A DNA stretch of 64,000 bases from Litoditis marina. Taxonomy: Eukaryota; Nematoda; Chromadorea; Rhabditida; Rhabditidae. This document shows positions 23,901 through 35,100 of this stretch, in pieces (the first letter of the stretch is position 1; each line of letters begins with the position of its first letter). The notes beneath the pieces are model-generated. The model worked only from the letters and a program-made list of their open reading frames with translations. It was not told the DNA's origin and made no database searches. The DNA lies in contig OZ038440.1 of assembly GCA_964036275.1 (NCBI GenBank), positions 6,237,690-6,301,689 on the forward strand, written 5' to 3'. The position numbers and the translations under genes are program-made.

Positions 23901-26738
23901 GCATTGAGAGATAACATAGTTTATAAATCATGAAATAGATAGATAAAAAATTGATTTCACTTATGTATGTGTATCTACAGAGCTGCAAAAGTGTGAACGT
24001 TTCCTGATGTCAGCGTTGTGTGATGAAGAAAATACACGAAAACGATAAAAAGAAACACCATTTTGTAATGAAAACTCTGAATAACTTCACACAATCACTG
24101 ACATTTACGGGACTGTCGCTAAGACTTACAATGGTGAAATCAGCAAATTAAAAATTAACCAAATTAACCAAGGAGTGATATTAAGAAAAGCGCCTACGAC
24201 TGGTAAGATGAAATTGCTTCATTTGTAATTTGTATTCTTACTCAAATAGCATAGAAACGGAAAATGTACCGAACTTTCGAGCAGTCTAATCTAATCTAAT
24301 AAAATACAACTACATAACTACTTCTGAGCAGACAGTCCCTTTTAGAGTGACATATACTTAAATACAAGTTATAAGACAAAAGGAGTATCTGCGTACCTGA
24401 CGGGACAAGTCCCCTCCGGAAGCAGACAACCAGCCGGACACTCCGAAATCGGCTATTTGAACGGTTCCGTCGTCGGATAAAAGGATATTTCCAGCCTGAA
24501 AACGATTATAAATTTACAAAAATGAAGATGGGAAGCAACATAAACATTGCTATGTCATTTATATGTTACATTCAGCCGTCTTTCTAATATGGACATCATT
24601 TACATTTTAAAAGCATAAAAAAGTACTATAAAATAGTTACCAATCACCATACTCTGATATAATATGGACGTGGGCGCCCGGCCACCTACAGATAAGTTGT
24701 GAGGAAAATTCTCGAAATCTTCACCGAAAAGAAGCCCGTCTTTTGAATACTTGGTTATTTGGCTTCAGTTCCCAATTTTTGCTCACACAACACTTAGGTG
24801 TGACTATCCAGGAAAAACGAACCCGTTTCTCGATTTCTCAGCGAAAAAAGAGTTTTTTTTACTATTTCTAGTTATCCAGACCACTTTACTAGACTGGAAG
24901 TATGCCGCCTACCTTGATATCCCTGTGCACCTGTCCGCTGGAATGGAAATAGTCCAATCCCTTGAGAACCTCCCGCAGAACAGTGGATATCGTCACCTCG
25001 TCCAACACACCGTACATTGCCTGCTCCTTTCCGATCGCCTGAAAAGTAGATGTATCAACAAAAGTTTGATACCTTGACAAACCTAAATTACTTTTTTTGT
25101 ATTCATACATGTATTCTGGATCTTTGGTTCAATACATATTATATTCTATTCATATACTGCCTGGACAATAGAGGAATCCGAAAAATTGCTTTCTAACATG
25201 AGTCACTAATGACTAATTTGTCACATGGAGGCTGAATACCAGCCCTTTGTCCCCTTGCAAAGGAATAGTTACATTTTCACAGTATAACAACTCAAACTGC
25301 AACAAGTAGTACAAATTCATTCACTAACCCATAGTTAAAACCGGATTGTACCGAAGAAAGACCTAGGTGAATTAAGGGATAAAGCTCGCCTTAATCTTTC
25401 TCTTGAGAATGTCCAACATTGATCCGCTGTTCAGTAGACGCATTATCACCCAAAGCTCTTCGCCGACCACGAAAGAAGTGTAGTAGTTGACCACATTGGG
25501 ATGGGCACACAGAGACATCGCCTGTAGAGATATACAAAATATAACAAGTGAGAAAATAGTACAAAATAGTAAGGAGAATACACAATCACTGTATAATTTT
25601 GACTAATCAAATCATACACCGCCATGGCCTCTCATAAAAGGGGGAATCGCGCGAACAAATCCTTGTAAAAAGTAGGGGTCGCGAGCTGTTAACAAACGAC
25701 TTTTATTCAAAATGTGCTAAAATCTTACGGAAAATAGTTGAATGTCGCCGTTTTGGAGGGTCGCAACATTAGAAAACACGGAGGGGTCGCGAGAATTTTG
25801 AAGAAATAAGAGGCCCTTGGCGATGTTTGAATCAAATCTAACACTCTAGATCGCTAGATCTGACCTCTAACTAGAAAGTTCAGAATTATAATAAAATCTA
25901 GATCATCTTAAAATATTTGATCCCACATCCCATTCTTCAGATCTTCAGAATTATAATAGAATCTAGATAATCTCAAATTATTTCATCCCATTCTACTCCG
26001 TATATCTCCCATTCCCTTTTCCCTCTTTATTTCTATCGCTTACGCCTAGAATCTCGTTTTTTTGATAATTTGATAATTTCTCCGTCTGCCTAAATATAAC
26101 TGATAACAAACTGAAAACCAAGTCTGAATAAGAATTTGTAATAATCTCACCTGAATTTCATGGCTGAGTTCATCGACCGAAGTTTGGCACTTTTCCAGGT
26201 TGATACATTTGATGGCGCATTTCTCGTTTCTTGGAACACACAGCGCCTGAATCAGAAAACCATTAGGATTGTAAATTAAATAATATGTGATGGCTGGTTA
26301 ATGTCTGACTTCCTACACTAACTAGCATCGCAAACCAGCTGGTGTGTGGTACCAGCTGTCAGAAGGTGACTGGTTGTGGTTAGAAGCTTGGTTTTGGGTT
26401 CAAAAAACGCCCAGGCCAACACAAAATGTTCTACAATCAATTCTCATTGACAAAAAGCCATGTTATCTGATGTATCATGTATGCTCAAACGAGCAAATTC
26501 CGACTATTCTTCAAAAAGTGGCCTCAACCCCGATGGCATAGTCGAGAGTGTGCAGGTCAGAGAGACGCAGACCGTTGCTCTCTCACTCTTGAAGTTTGCT
26601 AATCTTTTTATTTCTTAGGTTGTATGTTACCTTGTAGACAGTGGCGGTGGCGCCAACCCCGATGGCATCATCCAACACGTAGGCGTCCTTCTTGTTCGGC
26701 CACGTCTGGTCCACTCCAGCAGCCTCAGTCGAACCCAT
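20993..26738 (-). CDS. OXSR1: OSR1/SPAK (STE20 family) Ser/Thr kinase, 12 exons, 509 aa
   Basis: Cytosolic kinase activated by WNK kinases; it phosphorylates cation-chloride cotransporters in volume and ion control. Exons: 26738-26631, 26246-26151, 25521-25390, 25038-24913, 24495-24397, 23809-23775, 23616-23490, 23100-22984, 22452-22309, 21964-21782, 21540-21468, 21282-20993. Seen: Gly loop [25 protein letters not shown] with catalytic Lys, [21 protein letters not shown]-loop [20 protein letters not shown], and [13 protein letters not shown]. The PF1 S-motif region is [19 protein letters not shown]. The C-terminal CCT domain ([18 protein letters not shown] ... [15 protein letters not shown] ... 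RSVTFAL) binds RFx[VI] peptides. Exon 3 appears to use a GC donor. The end [11 protein letters not shown]... reads through a possible donor at 21118 and adds about 30 residues beyond the usual C-terminus. Human OSR1 is 527 aa. Confidence 0.94.
22568..22691. mobile_element. Intact TTAA MITE, near-perfect palindrome
   Basis: Flanked by TTAA on both sides. Arms begin AGAAGGACGATTATGTGG and end CCACATAATCGTCCTTCT. Inner arms share CAGTCCTTTAAACYGCAAT. No coding capacity. It lies in the OSR1 intron between exons 8 and 9 and is the reference copy for the split one at 618-1270. Confidence 0.85.
22766..22966. mobile_element. MITE with GCCAAGGCCTCTCATAA ends and GGTCGCGA interior
   Basis: About 200 bp. 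The left end (TGCCAAGGCCTCTCATAA) is roughly inverted at the right end (AGAGACCGCTGACGG). The interior includes AACGGAAAATAGTGGAATG, CGCCGTTTTG-like and GGGTCGCGA blocks shared with 25616-25825. It ends about 18 bases from the donor of OSR1 exon 8. Confidence 0.65.
23276..23451. mobile_element. GGTTGC-rich TIR element, 176 bp, 9-bp target duplication
   Basis: Begins GGCCAATTACACATGCAACC and ends in inverted form (GTGTAAACGGCC). Flanks are CCAATTCCG (23267-23275) and CCAATTCCA (23452-23460), 8 of 9 identical. The inside is built of GGTTGC/GCAACC words. Lies in the OSR1 intron between exons 7 and 8. See copies at 52154, 60436 and about 63590. Confidence 0.85.
25616..25825. mobile_element. MITE with GCCATGGCCTCTCATAA ends (second copy)
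   Basis: Left ACACCGCCATGGCCTCTCAT and right AGAGGCCCTTGGCGATGT are inverted relatives. It shares AATCGCGCG, CTTACGGAAAATAGT, CGCCGTTTTGGAGGGTCGC and GGGGTCGCGAGAATTTTGA with the 22766 copy. A partial copy starts near 30377. Lies in OSR1 intron 2. Confidence 0.7.
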
Positions 26739-26985
26739 TATCTGAAGACTAAGGATAAGTAAGAGAACAAAACAATAATGGATTGACGACTGAGAAAACG
26801 GAACAATATTGATGGTAACTGAGAAAACAAAACAAGAATAGAGAAAAAGCTAAGAAAATAATAATAACTCAGAAACGGAGAAAACTCGACAACAATAGAG
26901 AGAAAAATAATGAGCGGAACAGAAATAGTTGAACTCAAACTAAACAGAGAAAGGAAACACAAAATAGTTTTTCAAATTACACTGA

Positions 26986-27118
<133 letters not shown>

Positions 27119-27429
27119 TAGAGACCAAATGTCCAAATAAGAGAAAGCTGATAGCTAGATAAATAAATTGAAATATATAACGAGTTCCCCTTCCCTGCTG
27201 CTAAGAAAAAGTATAATGTGTGACTGATGGATGACATGTGAAAAACGGGTTGGGCAGCCGAAAATGGTCAAAGTTCATTATTTGATGCACTGTAATGTTT
27301 GCTGGGTTGATATGCGACGCAGTCACATGGGGATTTTTGTATCGCTGTCATGTGAACAATTATTGACAATTGGAATGCTAAGGTTGATAGATGAATGTCA
27401 GTCAGAAGACACCAAATGACGCCTCACAT

Positions 27430-27561
27430 GTACTAGAAGTAAATTGAATAGTCGGGTAAAGTTAGCATTCTAATGAGGATCGTGCACTTTGTCATTGCAC
27501 GTTTCTGACTTCTGCTGTCTTTAACATGTTTCACGTGACTGTACAATTGACTAACAGTATA
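27430..27561. mobile_element. CACGTG MITE, best-preserved copy
   Basis: TACTAGAAGTAAATTGAATA at the left. The left box has mutated to GTCGGGTAAAG. Then GCATTCTAATGAGGATCG, GTGCACTTTGTCATTGCACG, CATGTTTCACGTGACTG and the right end CAATTGACTAACAGTATA. About 132 bp with TA flanks. Confidence 0.85.
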
Positions 27562-29136
27562 AGTGGTGAATCGAATTTGTGAACATTTAGGTAAGTTGTA
27601 ATTGCCTATTGATTGCATATTAAGATATTATGTCTCTTTTTCTATGTCTAATTCGAAAGTAGACAAGACTTCGTAGATTACAACTCCAACCTATAAGAAC
27701 GAATGAACAAACAAAACAGACCTAACACGACTGTTCAGGAAGTGTTGGAAAACTACTAGTACGTCAACTTGTTTGCGTGGGATAGAACATGAAAATAATT
27801 ATAATTGCGCTAATAATACATGGGTACTGACTATTCCAAACTACCGGAACAAAACGAAATGGGCTTGTTTATCAAAAATGCAACAAGTTACAAATTGAGA
27901 GAGCCCTAAACAGTCATTAAATCAAACAACGGATTATGATTATGCAGATCAAAAAGCAAGTTTTCATGCATGACATAAACGCCCAACAATCCTAAACTGC
28001 AACAAGTTGAACGAGTAACATAAACCGTTTCACTCTACTGATAACAAATTCTAGGCGGCTAGATTACGAGAAACACTCTGATAGTAGATCTCGCATTACC
28101 AGTTACACCATTCACATCTTTGAAGCTTTTCATTTGGAACATTCGAAAATATAGAAACTTAGCGTGCCCATACCAACTAGAAACAAAAAAAAACCATTTT
28201 TAAGAACTGACATCTGTCTAATATCGAGCTACACCCTACAGAATAAGTTAAGACAACGTTATAATGAACTACGTGAGAAAGAAGTAAACCCGGTTGAAGA
28301 GTTCAAACGTGAGATGATACTCATAGATACAAAAATAAATACAACACAACATTATACCAAATATCAACGGTACATATTACCGAAAATCACACACAGAACA
28401 CAGGTTCAGAAAGTGAGTTTATTCAAAAACGTATGATGCAGTGTATGAATATGGAATCTTCAAACTTTAAACCAATACAATAAAACAAACTGACGAAACA
28501 ACCAATCGATACAAATGGGAGTGGAAGTACAGTTGAATGACGATAGTCACCTATGCGGCTTAACTCGAACCGGCGCACGGAAAATAAGCGCATTTACATA
28601 GAAAGTTATCACAATAATTATATCACTCGAATTTACGAATAACCGAAAACGGGGGTAATAAATTAGAACATTAAATTATACATGTATGTAAATATCTCAT
28701 TATACAATCTATACAGAAATGGCGAGTATTGGAGACACAAGTGTGCTCTATTCGAAATTCGAACCAGATGGTTCAACTCAAGCAAGCGGTAATGAACGGT
28801 GATAACATACCGTACTAGAAGAATAGATACGCAGAATCAGCATTCCCTCAACTTCGCGAGAGAATCTTCTAACAGCGTGATTTGAGCCTAAAATATGGGC
28901 GGTCAGAAAAGACCATCCTAAAATTTATTTTGAAAAACTCTTCGGCTTTTCAAAAAAAACACCCTCAATATTGCAACACCAAAAAGCCACAATAGAACCA
29001 GCTCCAGCAAACAACGGATCGTGGAATGAACGTAATTCATCAATTTACTAAACCTCACACACCATCAGTAAGGTGTGACCATCTTACAAAAAGGATTCCA
29101 TTTTCTATTGCATATCCATGAAAAAAAGTGGGCCAA

Positions 29137-32100
29137 TTATTCCGATTTTGGCAAAGAGGCTTTTAAAATTTTCATTTGGCTTTTAAATTTTTCTGGTTTT
29201 TCGGACAACTTTACTGGAGTATGACCGACCTTTGCATGTCGAATTTCCAAATCGGCCAGATCAGCCAAATTCTTCTTGAAGGCGAGTACTCTTCTCTTCT
29301 TTAGATCCTTCAGTTCCGTCTTTGCCAGGGTACTGATGTCCTCGAACTTCTTACACGCATCCACCTGTTCCGCTTCCGCCTGCAATGTTATATGTAACTT
29401 TAAACTTAATCAATAATGTAACTTTTATAGATAATATATATATTATTCTTAGTTCATTAATTTAATTACGTGACATCTTCATTATAATTTAACTTGATTC
29501 CAATAACAGAACGTATTTCTATCACATTCAAAATGGTACCGCCATCGGAAAGGAACGGTACATTTTTAGGTTATTTTTGTTGTGTATTTGAGTGAATCCT
29601 TGAATTTGTAACTTAATACCAAAATAGAAAAGGAACGGTATTACGCACTGCACTGTGCTAACCAAATATGTTTCTCAGAAAAAAAGTGTTTTGCTTTCAT
29701 TTAAAAACTTTGCAAAATAGAAATCTCAAGAACATTCAATCCAAGTTCCCGAGAAACACACATCATTCCAAAAAACGGGGGCGAACAAATGGCGGTCAAT
29801 GACTAAGCTGATGGACTCATTCTTTATATTATATATTTGTATCAAACACGTTCGCCAGAAAAGACGATTGCAAAGCAATCAAGTATTTAAGAATTGCCCT
29901 CCCTTCAAAAAAACCTTTTTGGGAAAAAAAGTCGGCAGTCGGCTGGTGAATGTGAACAGACAGCTGAATAGGCTTTTCGTCCAAAACGGATGGCAAGGAA
30001 TATGTTTAATAAGAGTCCGAGTCATACCTTTGGAATTTCCTTGTTCCGTCCCCGCGCTCTCTCCAGATTCTTATTGGCAGCCTCATAGTTGGCCAGACAT
30101 CTCATACGACGGTAGAGAAGGTCCTGAAATACTCAGAATGATTAGCGACAATTTTCTTCGATTAGCAGATTACAAAAGCGAGAGCATGCAGGTAAATAAG
30201 GCCGCAGACATCTGCGTCTCTCTGACCTACACACTCTCTCTCGTCGAGGCCGCTACAAAAGTGACTTGCCAATTGGCAGGGAACTGTCTGAGTATAGTAC
30301 CAATAGAAAACTGGCATGTTTCCAGCAATACAAACAATCTTCAATCAAACGCACTATATATATTCCATTATTCCATACACCGCCGAGGGTTGCCATTTAA
30401 GGGAGCTGTCGCGAGCAAATATTATGAAAGGGTCGCGACAAACTTCTTATCGAAAAAAAATAATGATATGGGGTGCCACTGATTTTTCTTCGCAAAAGTT
30501 CAAAGTGTGGTTAGTTTGCTGGAATTCAAATGCATAAAAGACCTGAGCTTTATTTTTAGCGTTTCCCTTTCTAACTGCTTCTACGCCAACAAAAACACAA
30601 CCGGCTATCGCACATGTTAGAAAAAACCAGAGCAGATAAGACTAAATCGTGTGCAAGTACATTTGTGATGTTATTCACGTACACCGGGTGATATCACAGA
30701 GAAGGGGATCACTCGGGGGATAATACAGGTTTATTAGAGGATAACCAAGTGGAATACCATCATTGAATCGCCAATTTGTAAACCTAACCGGGTCGGTTTA
30801 CAGCACAATACAATTGAGAGAAAAACCAAAATCTTGCACGTAGAACCGTGCTAAAATCTATGAATGTTCGAAAACGCGCAATGCTCAACTAAATTGTTTC
30901 TGGTCTGAAGTGAAGAACATACGTATTCTCACGTCATATGTATTGTGAAATAAATATAAAGTTATTTTTAGAGCAGAAATGGTGTTCGTGCAAAGCAACA
31001 GAAACGCCGGCTGCAATCTGCGTCATCCTTTTTGTGCGGGCCCCCCTTCACAAATGGCACATGTTGCGGCATGTGAAAATCACGTGGACAACAATGTGAC
31101 ACCGTTATCTATGTCTGCACGACTACACCAACATTAGCAACACGTTCACGAGCTCATCTTCTGTTCTAAAAATTGTATAAACCAAGGAAGCTCCACTTCT
31201 AAATCCAAAAACAACCTCCAAACTTTCAATTTTCAATGTTCATAATTCTCTAGCACTTGTAATACACTTGGAATTTGCAACTATGATTCAAGATTTAGGA
31301 TCAGGATGCATCTTTTTGATTATGAATTTCGGGGATTTGCTGAAGGGGTAAAGGGGGCGGATTGTCTAGTCTGAGGTCTGACGAACAACGTAATTTCCGG
31401 AAAAATGGGAGAGCCCAAATGGACCGCTTTCAAAAACGAACACAGAATGGACATAATTACTGGAGAGCGCCCGGGTCCAAAGACTCCAAAGAATAAAAAC
31501 GTTACATAATTTGTTCCGGCAAAGTACATTGCGAAAAAAGACTATGTGGATTGAGTAGAGCATATTGAGAAAATGAGAATAAGCGCCACGCAACTCATTT
31601 TTATATCTTCTTTTTCTGAACCTAATTTCCGAGTTATCTTCCATCATGGTTGGTTCTATAAAACCACGGCTATCCCAGCATATCAGTAGTATATTGTTAG
31701 CATAGTCGCATTGTGTACCCACTTTTGCTGCCTGGGTATCCCGTGTGAAGTAGGATAGCGTGTCCGTCAACTTGAGCTCCTCATCACTCGACGCTCGACC
31801 TTCGCCCTGAACATATACAAATACTGCAAACAAGACAACAATGCTATATCGTATTTTCATACATTTCCCTTCCCATAAAAACTTTCAATTTTCGAATGGC
31901 ACAAAATGCAGAGATTACCACTGCATGAAAACTGGAAGAAATAGTTAAAATTCATTAACTAAAGTTATGAGATTTCTTCACTTATACAGATACACCAATA
32001 AATTATCGATCAATCACGTTTTTCTTATGTCCATGTTTTCCACACCGATCACTCGATATATCAATAATTGGACGCACCTTCTTGAGTTTGGCAAACGAAT

Positions 32101-35100
32101 CAGAGCCTCTGGCTAGGGTGCGTGCCAACAGTTTGTCAGGTTCCCCTCGAGCCAGCTTCTCCAGGCTGTCGCCAATCTTCGAATACGTCTCCGACACATC
32201 TGAAAACACAGTAAGGTCCGACTATTCGACAAAAGTACAATGTTTTTAGATCGAAAAACGTGGAATTTAATGATTTTGCATCAAAAATAGAGATATTTTC
32301 TCGTTTAGTCTGTTTTTCAAACTTTGCTGACTATTCGGACAACTTAGCTGGTGTATCTTTGAACTTGTAAGTGTTAGATGAACTGATGAACTCATTTGCC
32401 TTGCCTGATTGAATTAGAGAGGTGACTTAGCTAAAATGAACGCCTAGCATAATCTAAAATCTAAACGTGAACAGGTTGAAAATTTGATAGAGAAGAAAAA
32501 TGGTAGAGACTCTGAAGGGGTAGAAAGTTACAAGATAATGAGGTATACGTGACGAATGAAGCTATGAAGCGGAGAAAAAACATAGTAAATACAGGGAAGG
32601 GAAAAGCCAAAACGCGAACGCATATATACACGTGGACGCGTTTTCAGCTACTCTTCTAATTCTGATGAGAAAATACGTCGTTCGGGCTTATTTCGAGCTT
32701 GTTCGGTTCATTTCGAACCGTTGTGAAAAAGTTGTCAAGTTGTGAAAAATTTCGCTTAATGATTCTAATATCTAATTTAATCAACAATAATAATCTAAAT
32801 GTGAAGTACTTTTTGGACAAACATTTCTGGTTTTTGCTAACACATTCCATTTTTGCGCGATTCAGCCCCCCCCCCCCCTATTCACTTTCTCCCAGACTGG
32901 AACTCTCCCACGAGAGAAAAAGAAACCAATATAGGACATTAGCGATGAGCCAAGCGAACGACCAAACAAGAGGCCTCATTCAAGTTCTTCTTCTACTCTT
33001 TCTCTCTTTCTCTTTATCACTCTCTATCATTATCTCTATTTCTACTAATGGAAACGCAAGGACGAATCTTCAGTGAAAAACAGTCAGGCGTGAAAGACTG
33101 TAACAATTTGAAGTTCACCAGACCTTCGCCCGGGTTCACTGAAAGTATCCGATGAGAAAGTAGGGAACAACTAGCAGAAAGACGACAGAAGTGTTATATC
33201 TTGAGAACCGATTAAAAATATCCCTCAAACGGATGAAAGCGCGAGACTCGCTTTAATAATAATAGTACATATAGGTAGATCTAACGTCTATTCTCATTCC
33301 AAACTGTAAACATGATGAGAACAGCGCTTCTATGAAGTACATGTTCGTTTTTCAACTCTAGTTGCTAGGAAACGCTCGAAAAACGCAGAATCAGACGTTT
33401 TTCAGAATTGAAAACCCATAACCCAGCCATGTGGGAAATTGATTCGAGCGATAGAGAGACCCAGAGAATGCAGAATGTAACTGAATACATATGATGAGAA
33501 AGGTCGCAGAGGAAAACCGGTCAACAGAACAAACAAAAAGGGCTGGCAATGTAATGAATGACCAGTCTGAATGAGACTGACAGCCGGACCGCGACGCGAC
33601 ACGCCACGCGTCTCCCCCTCCACAATGGGGCGGCATTTCCTAATCACAAAACGGAATTAGAACTGGAATTTCGAAATTCATTCTATTTCAGGATTCAGGC
33701 CGGGTCTACTAACAAATGAACTGAAGTAAACAAAACAAACCCTAAATCTGGCAAATAACCAATATGAGATGTTAAACAGAGAAGATCAACCACTATTTGA
33801 GTCAAGATTGTCGCTCCTGACTGTTGCATACAATAATAGACTAGTAAGGTACTGTTTCACAGAACTATTTTTCCATCCAAATACGTAAAATGTCATGATT
33901 ATACATAATTTTCCTTTTAGTTTGCCAAATGATCTTTAACTGATTAACAGATTAACTCATAGGACCACCATCACATAAGAAGTTAGTGAACACTGAACAT
34001 TTTACCAACATAAATTTCCAATGAAATATGATTTAGATTTCAACCAAATCGCACAATTTCGAAGACTGAGTGCTAAATGGAATTTGCATTTGCATTTAGA
34101 ATAGATATGGTTTTTTTGGTGGGTTCTCGAGTTCTTATCTCACACCTTTAAAAATTGTTTTGCTATAGAACGACATTTTGAATTTTAGCATTTACATTAT
34201 ATTGGGAACAAATAGAGAATTATTATCGGAAAAACTTCATGCCTCTAAAACCCCAGCAACCAAGTTGAATAACCAGTCACTATTGTCAACTCACTCTTTC
34301 TGAGGCGAACCATCTTTTCTGCCTTCACAGATGTTTCTTTGATGTGCGTATTATACTCGACCAAGTAGTTGCGCTCGTGCTCGAAGAAGTCATCCACATC
34401 TTTCTGTAAATTAGAAAATAGCATAATCTAGCGATTATCAATGTGAAATTTGGTTCTTTTCTTGGACGTAGAACGTTCAAAAACGCTAGAGGCTAGGAAT
34501 CACATGTTTTGTATTGCGTACGTATTTTGTAAGGTTTGGGCTATAATAGCTGAGCAAACACTTTCACAAAGTTTGGTCATAGTCGTCTCTAAAGGTAAAT
34601 CACCATGAGACAATACACAATAACTAATCTCGACCGGAAAATTATCACAACTTAGTGGAAATCAAACACTTCTAAGTTCACGATTCACGAAGTTTACTTG
34701 ACTGAGATTCTGCATAAAAAGCGAGAAAAAAGTTATTAAACGAAATATTACCTGTCCAGACAGAAGAACCTCATCGGCCGACTGTGTGAATCTTTTCCAA
34801 ATTGACTCAACCACTTCCTTCTTATTCTTGCCGCGAACCGATAGCTGAAACCCTGTTTTCATAGAAAACACAAAACAATATACTGATACTATTTTCTTCC
34901 CATTAAAATGTATCAAATACTCATATACACCTTCTGGGCAGATCCAGGAAACGGGAAATATCATTGCAAAACAACTTGACATATTTTTTGTTCGCCTCGC
35001 ATAGCGCATATAACTACTACTACCCACTAGAATTCAGAATAGTACCTTGCAAAACCAAACCTTGCACTGTAAAAAACATGAAAATGTGTCCCCCCCCCCC

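Noticed and set aside
28164..28436. 90-codon Lys-rich frame
   Set aside because: AT-rich region, no splice sites or homology, no start context; probably chance.
29799..30482. Longest single open frame of the window (227 codons, +)
   Set aside because: It runs antisense across an SNX exon and the CTCAGA MITE, lacks a recognisable domain, and is best explained as a shadow of these.
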